Source: an archaeon (GTDB taxonomy: Archaea > Nanoarchaeota > Nanoarchaeia > Pacearchaeales > GW2011-AR1). Taken from it: a stretch of DNA of 14,323 bases. The notes under the pieces were generated by a model. That model was not told the DNA's origin, searched no databases, and was given only the letters and a program-made list of their open reading frames with translations. Every line of letters begins with the position of its first letter. Position 1 is the first letter of the stretch. The position numbers and the translations under genes were made by a program. The DNA lies in assembly GCA_030639395.1 (NCBI GenBank), contig DAOWCW010000009.1, positions 1-14,323 on the forward strand. The letters are read 5' to 3'. Positions 1-6,497 of the stretch are shown piece after piece.

Positions 1-38
1 AACATGTGTGTTAAAAACACCATGATTTCTCATGGAAT
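1..38. repeat. Hairpin element, copy 1 (left arm cut by window edge)
   Basis: The right half of a dispersed hairpin element is present: inner stem GTGTT-AAA-AACAC flanked by CATG on both sides, then the right arm ATTTCTCATGGAA. The matching left arm (expected TTCCATGAGAAAT) would lie before base 1. It belongs to the same family as the copies at 966, 4930, 6434 and 13405, judged by arm sequence and layout. Confidence 0.6.
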
Positions 39-111
39 CCAAAATACCAAAACACCAAAAAACCAAAACACCAATTAAATATTCCATATCTACCAAAAAA
101 CCAAAATCACT

Positions 112-145
112 TTAAAAAAATTGTCGTGCTATTGTTAAGTTACAC
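112..145. repeat. 34-bp direct repeat, copy A
   Basis: This stretch matches 1087-1120 at 32 of 34 positions and contains TCGTGCTATTGTTAAGTTA. Each copy lies about 75 bp after a hairpin element and 48-58 bp beyond the 3' end of a minus-strand gene. Read on the minus strand it ends in a T-run, so it could act as a 3' end or terminator for those genes. That role is inferred. The rest of 39-193 is A/C-rich with no gene that I can support. Confidence 0.6.
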
Positions 146-193
146 CCAAACATCACCCACCCAACTACTCCTCACTAAATTTTGTTCTTTGTT

Positions 194-763
194 TTATTTA
201 CAACACTCAATACGAGTTACCTTATAGGCCAAACATCCCCAATCTACAACACATTGCCCTGGATTCCATCTCTGCCAAGTTTCATCATAACTCGCATAAT
301 ATCCATTAACACGAATTGTATCTAACGGGAAGGCAATCATATATCCCTTCTCGCGACACCAAGTAAGCTCATTTATTGAACCTACCCCAATAGGTACAGC
401 CATATTAGTAAAACCAGAGAACGATAAAGTAACAGTAGGAACAAATTCTTCACAAACCATTTCCCCTCCCCCAACCACACCAACAATCTCCTCAGCCGTC
501 AAACAACTCCCATCACCATCAAGAAACTCATCATCCAAACATTCCGTTACCGCATTAGTATTAGTATCTGTATCTATATCAACCCCACACCCATGCCCCG
601 TAATCCTATTACAAAAAGCATCATCCACAATAATTTCAGCAGAACTATGCCCAAGAGTCGCAGGAACAGAAGTTCCAAAAGCATTAACAAAAAACAACCC
701 ACCAAAAAAAACCAACACCCCAACAATCAAAAAAACATGCCTCTTTTCAATATTAATAATCAT
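194..763 (-). CDS. Secreted or membrane-anchored Cys-rich protein, hypothetical
   Basis: A 189-aa protein. Residues 9-29 form one hydrophobic segment after a short basic N-terminus, so it is probably exported or anchored. The following GTSVPATLGHSSAEI stretch resembles the start of the mature part of surface proteins common in DPANN and CPR genomes (from memory). An Asp/Thr-rich section near residues 62-85 ends in DGDGSC and could bind calcium. About ten cysteines in the exported part suggest disulfides. No enzyme motif is visible. The ATG at 763 is supported by a TATA-like box about 24 bp upstream, giving a leaderless transcript. It lies alone between two repeat-rich intergenic stretches. 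Function unknown. Confidence 0.7.
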   Translation of the reverse strand: MIINIEKRHVFLIVGVLVFFGGLFFVNAFGTSVPATLGHSSAEIIVDDAFCNRITGHGCGVDIDTDTNTNAVTECLDDEFLDGDGSCLTAEEIVGVVGGGEMVCEEFVPTVTLSFSGFTNMAVPIGVGSINELTWCREKGYMIAFPLDTIRVNGYYASYDETWQRWNPGQCVVDWGCLAYKVTRIECCK

Positions 764-779
764 AACAAAACAACAAGTC

Positions 780-795
780 CAAACTATTTAAACTT
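780..795 (-). promoter_or_regulatory. TATA promoter of the secreted-protein gene
   Basis: The minus strand reads AAGTTTAAATAGTTT, centred about 24 bp before the ATG at 763. The same AGTTTAAATAGTTT core lies upstream of orc1/cdc6, so it looks like a real basal promoter motif of this genome. Confidence 0.55.
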
Positions 796-802
796 AATCT
801 AG

Positions 803-870
803 CCAAAAATCTCCCCTCCAAATCTCGTGAAATCTCGTGTAATCCCGTGGCTAAAATTCTCCCCTTCCCC
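803..870. repeat. Composite intergenic repeat, copy A
   Basis: It begins CCAAAAATCTCCCC, continues with three tandem 10-mers (AATCTCGTGA, AATCTCGTGT, AATCCCGTGG at 821-850), then CTAAAATTCTCCCCTTCCCC. The same series occurs at 13235-13306. Both copies are followed by ACCACCGAC-type short repeats and, about 100 bp on, by a hairpin element. Both lie just upstream of a minus-strand gene for an exported or membrane protein. No gene is supported between 764 and 1178; the short reading frames there are built of these repeats. Confidence 0.65.
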
Positions 871-965
871 GACCACCGACCACCGACTCCCCACACCCAA
901 ACTAGACATCCAATACCCATCTCCCAATCAAACCCAAAAACAACCCCTCTTTACATTCAACACGC

Positions 966-1012
966 TTCCATAAAAATCATGTGTGTCGAAGACACCTTGA
1001 TTTTTTATGGAA
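966..1012. repeat. Hairpin element, copy 2
   Basis: A 47-bp imperfect inverted repeat. The outer arms TTCCATAAAAATCA and TGATTTTTTATGGAA pair almost fully and enclose an inner stem GTGTC-GAA-GACAC. CACG occurs on both sides just outside the element, which might be a remnant of a target duplication but is short enough to be chance. Confidence 0.75.
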
Positions 1013-1086
1013 CACGTCAAAAAAGAACAATATTCACTATAAAGATGCAAGTGCACAAAACCCATTAGCCAAAAAAGTCAATCTAG

Positions 1087-1120
1087 TTAAAAAAATTATC
1101 GTGCTATTGTTAAGTTATAC
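1087..1120. repeat. 34-bp direct repeat, copy B
   Basis: The partner of 112-145, with two differences. It begins 74 bp after hairpin copy 2, just as copy A begins 73 bp after hairpin copy 1, so hairpin, spacer and 34-mer form one duplicated unit of about 155 bp whose spacer has diverged. Confidence 0.6.
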
Positions 1121-1150
1121 TGTGTTACATTAGGTTACGCTATGTAATAT

Positions 1151-1180
1151 ACGGGACATTACGGGACATTACGGGACATT
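1151..1180. repeat. Three tandem copies of ACGGGACATT
   Basis: Three exact 10-bp units run up to and into the stop codon (TTA on the plus strand at 1179) of the AlbA_2-type regulator. The array forms its immediate 3' flank. Confidence 0.7.
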
Positions 1181-2576
1181 AGTTAGAAAAATACCTCGTT
1201 CCCTTTCCTGCCCCACTTGGACTAAGAAATCCCTTCTCTACCAACCCTCTCAAATCCCTAGTTGCAGTTTTCGGAGGAATATCTAGTAGTTCAGAGCATT
1301 CACCCCTATTAATACTTCCCTTAGAAGTAATCTCAACCAGAATAACCTTCTGTCTTTCACTCAAACTACTAGAATCTAAAACCCTTCTATATGGAGAATT
1401 AAGTATTCGGGATCTGTCCTCATCTGGACCAAAGAGGACTATTTTAAATGTATTCTCTGTGGGATCAATAAATGGTTCTTTTAGTCCATGTTCTTTCATC
1501 TCTCTTTTGATTCGTGGTATGCCGTGGCCATCTTTCTCCATTAAATTAATTCTTTCAAAATAATCTGCTAGAGTTCTGTTTCGCCTCATAGACATTCCTC
1601 GTTTTTCTATTTCATCCCAAGAATACCCTCCAAAAGGAAACCCTCCTGGGTTTGTTATTTCTATCCTATCCTTAAAAATTTTAATAAAAATCTCAAGATC
1701 TGAAAAATAATCTCTATGAATAATTGCATTAATAACAGCTTCTCTTATTGCTTCAGTAGGATACTCCGGAACATCAATTCTTTCGGATCCCTTAATAAAC
1801 GAGTAAGTTCTAGTGTTTCGAGTAATTTCTATAAATGCCTTAAGGTACAATGACCACAAACTTCCTTCAATTGTTTTTTTGATAAAATCCTTTGTAATCT
1901 CTTTAGAAGGAAAGACGGAGATATTAATTTTTCCTTGAGGAATAAACATAGAGGGGTTTCTGCCAAAAAGAAGTATGGCTGAATTCTTAACCTTCCCAGA
2001 ACCATTAACGGAAAGTTCGCTATTTATTAAGAATTGTTTTAGATCAAAATCTTCTCTCACACTACCACTGGATTTCATTAAATGTTTTTTAACCTCTGCT
2101 TCATCTATATCACTAATGAGACCTGGCCTGTCTGAATTTTTAGAAGGCATCTCACCAAAAGAAATTCTTCTTCTCTTTTTTTGTATATCCACAATTTCGT
2201 CAGGAGTCAAGGGGTGGTTGATTCCCTGTCTTCGCTCATAAGGAATATTTTTATAAGTATATACACCCCCGTCGCCACAGGGAATTTTAATACAAATTAT
2301 TGATTTTATTGGATCATGTTTTATTTCCTTGATGTCCGGGTCAATAGAAGGCTTACATGCTCTAGCAACTTGGCAAATATTATCTTTCAAGCCCTGGTTC
2401 CAACAGATACCCTCAGGAGTCCGATCATCAGTTACCCCTAAAAAAATCATCCCGCCTTTCTTTGTAGAAAATGCAGCCATAGTTTTACCGAAGGGATTCA
2501 AGCCAAAGCCAGATTTACATTCTACAATCTCTGACTCCATTTCCTTTAAATTATCTAATAATTCACTATAATCCAT
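1179..2576 (-). CDS. AlbA_2/Schlafen-type putative transcriptional regulator with ATPase-like and winged-helix domains
   Basis: A 465-aa protein. Residues about 13-130 match the AlbA_2 (Schlafen-like) domain: EIVECKSGF, then the GGMIFLGVTDD strand. Residues about 265-365 resemble the HATPase_c_4 module of RecG-like putative regulators, with EAVINAIIHRDYF at 279-291 and ITNPGGFPFG at 307-316. Residues about 405-465 form a winged helix of the kind ending in GKGTRYFSN. Such proteins are usually annotated as ATP-dependent regulators or helicase-related, and many occur in mobile or defence regions. The ATG at 2576 follows a TATA-like box by about 23 bp. Its coding strand lacks the strong G excess of orc1, DP1 and DP2, which points to recent acquisition. 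Target unknown. Confidence 0.85.
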   Translation of the reverse strand: MDYSELLDNLKEMESEIVECKSGFGLNPFGKTMAAFSTKKGGMIFLGVTDDRTPEGICWNQGLKDNICQVARACKPSIDPDIKEIKHDPIKSIICIKIPCGDGGVYTYKNIPYERRQGINHPLTPDEIVDIQKKRRRISFGEMPSKNSDRPGLISDIDEAEVKKHLMKSSGSVREDFDLKQFLINSELSVNGSGKVKNSAILLFGRNPSMFIPQGKINISVFPSKEITKDFIKKTIEGSLWSLYLKAFIEITRNTRTYSFIKGSERIDVPEYPTEAIREAVINAIIHRDYFSDLEIFIKIFKDRIEITNPGGFPFGGYSWDEIEKRGMSMRRNRTLADYFERINLMEKDGHGIPRIKREMKEHGLKEPFIDPTENTFKIVLFGPDEDRSRILNSPYRRVLDSSSLSERQKVILVEITSKGSINRGECSELLDIPPKTATRDLRGLVEKGFLSPSGAGKGTRYFSN

Positions 2577-2592
2577 AATTGTTTAACATAGT

Positions 2593-2605
2593 CTTTATTT
2601 TAAAA
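2593..2605 (-). promoter_or_regulatory. TATA promoter of the AlbA_2-type regulator
   Basis: The minus strand reads TTTTAAAATAAAG, centred about 23 bp before the ATG at 2576. It lies in the 43-bp gap after the DP2 stop, so this gene can be transcribed separately from the polymerase operon. Confidence 0.5.
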
Positions 2606-2619
2606 CCTAACTGAACGAA

Positions 2620-5600
2620 TCACAAAGTCCCCTGTCTCTCCCCCTTCCCAAAAATCCTCTCAATATAATCCCCAATCAATTCTATACTTTCCTTCGTATA
2701 ACTCGAAATATTATAATCCCTAACCAATTCCATCGCCGGCTCCAAATACTTCCGAACACTACCCTCACTAACAGTAAAAATCAACTTACCCTTACATTTC
2801 GTGCAAACTCCAACTAAAGGTGGTCTCCGAAAACTCTCATTACAGGCCGAACACCTAAATCCCTGTCGAGCAAATTTCCTCAAATTCCCACGAATATCTC
2901 TAATAAAATGTCTCTCCAAAACAAGTCGCGCAACATCATCCTCATCAACACCCCGCAACTTCTTAGCCAATTCCATCTGTGCCATAACCTTCTCCTTCAT
3001 AGTCGGCAAACTCTTATATACCCCATTATTATTTCCCAAATTAAAATCATTAGTATTATGACTAAAACCATTCCCAACAAACCCATCCTCGCCCCTCTTC
3101 AGCCTATCCCTAATTAATCCAACCTTATTCACAATAACACTCGAATGCAAACCCTTCTCAGCTGCCTCATACAATTCCAACGGATACCTACCACAACTTT
3201 CAAAAAACAAAATCTGATCATCAACCTCTCCAGCAATAATACGTGCATTCAAAACAAGTGGTGCATCTTGACTACCACCTCTATGACTCGGCAAAAACTT
3301 CCGCGAAAAATTCAACAGCACATCCATCAACAACATCACCGCACATTCATCCCCGTCACAATCCCGTCTCATAGCCGCATGCATATAAGGACTAGCCAAC
3401 AAACCCTGCATATTCCCAAAACCAACAATCCTCCCAACAACCCCAGCACAATTATGCGGTGCCATACAAACAACCTCAACCCCAATCAAATCACCCTTCT
3501 CTTTCAAATTATAAAACCTATCCATCTTATAAAACCGACACAATTCCTCATCAACAAAATTCGCAATATTCAAAAAAACCTCTCCAGCATTACATTCATT
3601 AACTAAACTCTGACCTGCAATCTCACAAAGTGCCGGCAAAACAACATCATGTGGCATCAGCTCTAAAATTTGATTATCGTCAACCAAATCCCTCCCATCA
3701 ACATCTTTCAAATAACCGAGCTCCAAAAGCTTTTCATACGAAGTCCCAATCTCACGCGGCCGAAAATGCGTCAACGGAATCTCAATAGCATCATAACGAA
3801 CCGTCCCATCTTTATTAACACTCAAATTAAACTTCGCCCTCAAAATCCCCTTCGCCAAATTCTCCGGAACCTTCGACTCACTCTTCATCCCACTAACACC
3901 CTTAATCAAAGGCGAAATCTCAAAATCCTTAAATCCCAACATTTCAACGGCACTCTCAAAATACTTCCCAATATCAACCCTCCGATTCCAACTTCCACCA
4001 ACCTTACCATGCAACTTACAATCTCCATCCTTAACCTCATTACACTTCCGACAAAAATTCAAACGCCTCGCCTTCTTCCCACAAAAAACACAATTTTCAA
4101 AAATCCCATAATCACTTTCTTTCAATCCTTCATTACCCTTTTCTAATTTCTCGGAATTACAATCACACTCATATGCAGGAAAATTAGCCTTAACAAATCC
4201 TTTGCCCGATGAAGACGGCACACCAGTGCCCATTTTAAAGGGTACACTATTACGTGCGCCCGATGAAGCCGGCACAGCAGTGCCCATTTTAAAGGGTACA
4301 CTATTACGTGCGCCCGATGAAGACGGCACACCAGTGCCCATTTTAGAGGGTACACTATTACGTGTACCAACCGCATCCAGAACACTCTTCATCCTCCCGC
4401 CAGAATCCCCAACAGGAAACAAAACATTCGGACTCCCAGTTAATTTCCGAAGCTTAGCTTTTTCCGGACGACCCATCCTGGCTCCAATAAAAGTCCCCGC
4501 CTTATCTTTCACCTCCGCCAAACATAACCCATTCACAATTTCCAAAACATCTCGACTATCTACCTCATCAACTCTAAATTCCAAAATCTCACCATTATAA
4601 ATATCCGCCTTACCAATATTAAACAACAATGCCCGAGCATCCAAATCAACAACAACATTATCCAAAACAACTTCATGCTCTACACCCAAAATCTCAAGTG
4701 CCCTCTTACCCAAACCAAACTTTTCCCTAACACCTTTTTCCCAATTTAAAACCAACTTCCCAGCACGCCAAACTGAACCATTTAACCATTTCATCAAATC
4801 AACAAACTCCTCTCTAGAAATTTGCGACCAATAAAAAATAAAATCCGGATGCAACGCAACCCCATATTTTTCACTCAAATTCACAGCCAAATCCAAATCA
4901 ATCTCCTTCAGCTTGCCACCAGTTAATTTTTCCACAAGAAATCGTGCGGGTCGCAAGACCCCATGATTTTTTGTGGAATCCTCACCTGCGACCTGCGACC
5001 TGCGACCTGCGACCTCTACCTCAGTAGCCCACCATTCAGGCACATAACCAGGAACAACAAGATTCGCATTTCTATCAATCACATCTCCAATCGGAAACAA
5101 AATATCACCCAAATAAATAATCTCTTCAACTTCATTATATAATTTTCTCGCCTCATCATAATCCACCAATCTCCTCACACTTCCATTTTTCAACTTCACA
5201 ATCGGACCATCAATCGAATCACAGCTCGTAACAATACAGCCCTTAGTCGGTCTCTCAATCTTCAACTGCGTCCCATGAGACAAAAACCCACCAGAAATTC
5301 CCATCGTAGCAGGATGAACCGAAACCGCACTAAATCCACTCGTCCGACCCCTGCCATATCTAAACCGAAAACCACCACTTCTACCAGGATGCCCATAAAC
5401 CGGACGACCTGCAACAAGATCCTTAATATAAGACGCAACACTATCTCCCAACCCTCTCTCTCGCTTCCCATGCAAAACCAAATAATCCTCAACCCAATCA
5501 AACCCACTACCTATTCTCCGTTTTTCATTTTCCAAATTTTTCCTAACTCCCTTCAACCGACCCCAAGCCTTCCCCGCTTTCTGTGCCAAACCCTCCGAAA

Positions 5601-6375
5601 AAGCCAAACACATCCCACCCCTAATTCGATTTGTCTCAACTCGATTCAAGTCCTTAAAATTCGAAACCTCCAACCTCTCAGTCGGGTCCCCATCAATTTG
5701 AATCGGCAAATTCCGCGCCAAAAACTCCATCTCATCCTCACTCGGAAAATATTGCAAGTTCGAAACCCTCTCATGAAAATCCTTATTCTCCTGAATATAC
5801 CGCCCAATTTCTTCCTCACTAGCATCATACCTATCAAACCCAAAGCTCTCCCTCAAATAATCAATCAACATCAAAACCAAACAAACACTCGTAGTCCCAG
5901 CACTTCGAATCGGGCCACTAAAACTCACAACAAAATACCCCTTTTCTAATTTCTGACCTTTTCTATCCAGCTTTTGAATTTTCAATCCCGTATAACCCTC
6001 AATCGGACTCGCAACAACCCCCAAGGTCATATAAGCAAACCCAACCCGAATTCCAGCATCAATCGCTTCCAATTTATCTTTAAATTTCCCAAACAAACCC
6101 TCTGCAATCTCACGTGCAATCACAAAACTAACCGTCGCATCCAACTTTCCATACAATTCCTCCAACTCCAAAATTCTACTACTAATTTTCCCAACCAATA
6201 ACTTCGGATAAATAGTCTTAACCAAATTAACCGAACGCTCCGCCATGGTCAAAGCCAAAGGACACTCAACCCCATTCACGGGATCCAGCCCCTTAGCCCG
6301 AGCTCGCTCAGCAACACCATAAGCAACATCAACCCGCTTCTTCAAATCCTCAAAATATTTTTCCAGACTACCCAT
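2620..6375 (-). CDS. polC: DNA polymerase D large (catalytic) subunit DP2
   Basis: A 1251-aa replicative polymerase subunit, close to the usual archaeal length, with no intein. Family blocks are clear: GHPGRSGGFRFRYGRGRTSG near 330-360, IGARMGRPEKAKLRKLTGSP near 640, and THFRPREIG near 860. The catalytic block holds D1007-G-D1009 within MRRDCDGDECAVMLLMD. Cys clusters lie near 737-780 and 1175-1195. The C-terminus ends soon after the region that contacts DP1, and no PIP box is seen. It carries extra sequence absent from typical DP2: a hairpin plus heptamer array (residues about 455-482) and three 18-residue repeats (about 670-724). I chose the ATG at 6375 because GGGGTGGG precedes it; a TTG lies five codons upstream. 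It is the third gene of the orc1-DP1-DP2 operon. Confidence 0.96.
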   Translation of the reverse strand: MGSLEKYFEDLKKRVDVAYGVAERARAKGLDPVNGVECPLALTMAERSVNLVKTIYPKLLVGKISSRILELEELYGKLDATVSFVIAREIAEGLFGKFKDKLEAIDAGIRVGFAYMTLGVVASPIEGYTGLKIQKLDRKGQKLEKGYFVVSFSGPIRSAGTTSVCLVLMLIDYLRESFGFDRYDASEEEIGRYIQENKDFHERVSNLQYFPSEDEMEFLARNLPIQIDGDPTERLEVSNFKDLNRVETNRIRGGMCLAFSEGLAQKAGKAWGRLKGVRKNLENEKRRIGSGFDWVEDYLVLHGKRERGLGDSVASYIKDLVAGRPVYGHPGRSGGFRFRYGRGRTSGFSAVSVHPATMGISGGFLSHGTQLKIERPTKGCIVTSCDSIDGPIVKLKNGSVRRLVDYDEARKLYNEVEEIIYLGDILFPIGDVIDRNANLVVPGYVPEWWATEVEVAGRRSQVAGEDSTKNHGVLRPARFLVEKLTGGKLKEIDLDLAVNLSEKYGVALHPDFIFYWSQISREEFVDLMKWLNGSVWRAGKLVLNWEKGVREKFGLGKRALEILGVEHEVVLDNVVVDLDARALLFNIGKADIYNGEILEFRVDEVDSRDVLEIVNGLCLAEVKDKAGTFIGARMGRPEKAKLRKLTGSPNVLFPVGDSGGRMKSVLDAVGTRNSVPSKMGTGVPSSSGARNSVPFKMGTAVPASSGARNSVPFKMGTGVPSSSGKGFVKANFPAYECDCNSEKLEKGNEGLKESDYGIFENCVFCGKKARRLNFCRKCNEVKDGDCKLHGKVGGSWNRRVDIGKYFESAVEMLGFKDFEISPLIKGVSGMKSESKVPENLAKGILRAKFNLSVNKDGTVRYDAIEIPLTHFRPREIGTSYEKLLELGYLKDVDGRDLVDDNQILELMPHDVVLPALCEIAGQSLVNECNAGEVFLNIANFVDEELCRFYKMDRFYNLKEKGDLIGVEVVCMAPHNCAGVVGRIVGFGNMQGLLASPYMHAAMRRDCDGDECAVMLLMDVLLNFSRKFLPSHRGGSQDAPLVLNARIIAGEVDDQILFFESCGRYPLELYEAAEKGLHSSVIVNKVGLIRDRLKRGEDGFVGNGFSHNTNDFNLGNNNGVYKSLPTMKEKVMAQMELAKKLRGVDEDDVARLVLERHFIRDIRGNLRKFARQGFRCSACNESFRRPPLVGVCTKCKGKLIFTVSEGSVRKYLEPAMELVRDYNISSYTKESIELIGDYIERIFGKGERQGTL
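4205..4366 (-). repeat. Three tandem 54-bp repeats inside DP2
   Basis: Units at 4205-4258, 4259-4312 and 4313-4366 differ at only a few bases. The length is a multiple of three, so the frame is kept. Each encodes 18 residues of the form RNSVPFKMGTGVPSSSG plus A or T. They lie between the GRPEKAK block and the first Cys cluster, a position where a loop could tolerate insertion. Confidence 0.9.
4930..4978. repeat. Hairpin element, copy 3, inside DP2
   Basis: Outer arms TTCCACAAGAAATC and GATTTTTTGTGGAA flank an inner stem GGGTC-GCAA-GACCC. It is read in frame on the minus strand as part of DP2 (about residues 466-482). Arms and layout match the intergenic family members, so a mobile or repeat element appears to have been absorbed into an essential gene. 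Confidence 0.75.
4984..5014. repeat. Heptamer array TGCGACC x4 inside DP2
   Basis: Four exact copies of TGCGACC (4987-5014) follow a partial unit. As seven is not a multiple of three, the array is read through three frames and encodes VAGRRSQVAG. It lies six bases from hairpin copy 3, whose loop contains the complementary-type word GGTCGCA. Confidence 0.85.
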
Positions 6376-6378
6376 ATT

Positions 6379-6386
6379 CCCACCCC
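6379..6386 (-). promoter_or_regulatory. Ribosome binding site deciding the DP2 start
   Basis: The minus strand reads GGGGTGGG just before ATG 6375. It favours this ATG over the TTG at 6390, which would lie upstream of the site. A T/A-rich TTAATAAATTAG about 28 bp upstream could also serve as an internal promoter. Confidence 0.5.
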
Positions 6387-6433
6387 ACAAAATAACAATC
6401 TAATTTATTAAAAACAAAACAACTCCTCCAGTT

Positions 6434-6488
6434 TTCCATAGGAAAACGTGGCGTTTTTCGAAGAAAATCGCTATGATTTCCTATGGAA
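6434..6488. repeat. Hairpin element, copy 4, between DP1 and DP2
   Basis: A 55-bp hairpin: outer arms TTCCATAGGAAA and ATTTCCTATGGAA, inner stem GCGTTTTTC-GAA-GAAAATCGC (imperfect). It begins about 9 bases past the DP1 stop and ends about 59 bases before the DP2 start, so any co-transcript carries it between the two cistrons. It could set the DP1:DP2 ratio by processing, termination or stabilisation; that is inference. Each outer arm is itself nearly palindromic (TTTTCC-ATA-GGAAAA). Confidence 0.8.
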
Positions 6489-6497
6489 TTAAATCCA

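Noticed and set aside
847..1068. Plus-strand 73-codon frame
   Set aside because: It is composed of the intergenic repeats and the hairpin element; no promoter or domain supports it.
1930..1957. ORB-like TTTTCCTTGAGGAA followed by GAGGGG in the AlbA_2-type gene
   Set aside because: The spacing between the dyad and the G-string does not fit an ORB, and it lies within a conserved coding region.
4205..5014. CRISPR array or intein in DP2
   Set aside because: The 54-bp units are contiguous without spacers and stay in frame. The intein-prone DGDE block is uninterrupted, and no intein splicing or endonuclease motifs were seen.
3145..5949. Long plus-strand reading frames opposite DP2 (for example 3145-3606, 3670-4146, 5275-5949)
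   Set aside because: They run antisense to a clearly conserved gene and encode Pro/Asn/Ile/Thr-rich sequence with no domain. The scarcity of G on the plus strand reduces TAG and TGA stops and opens such frames by chance.
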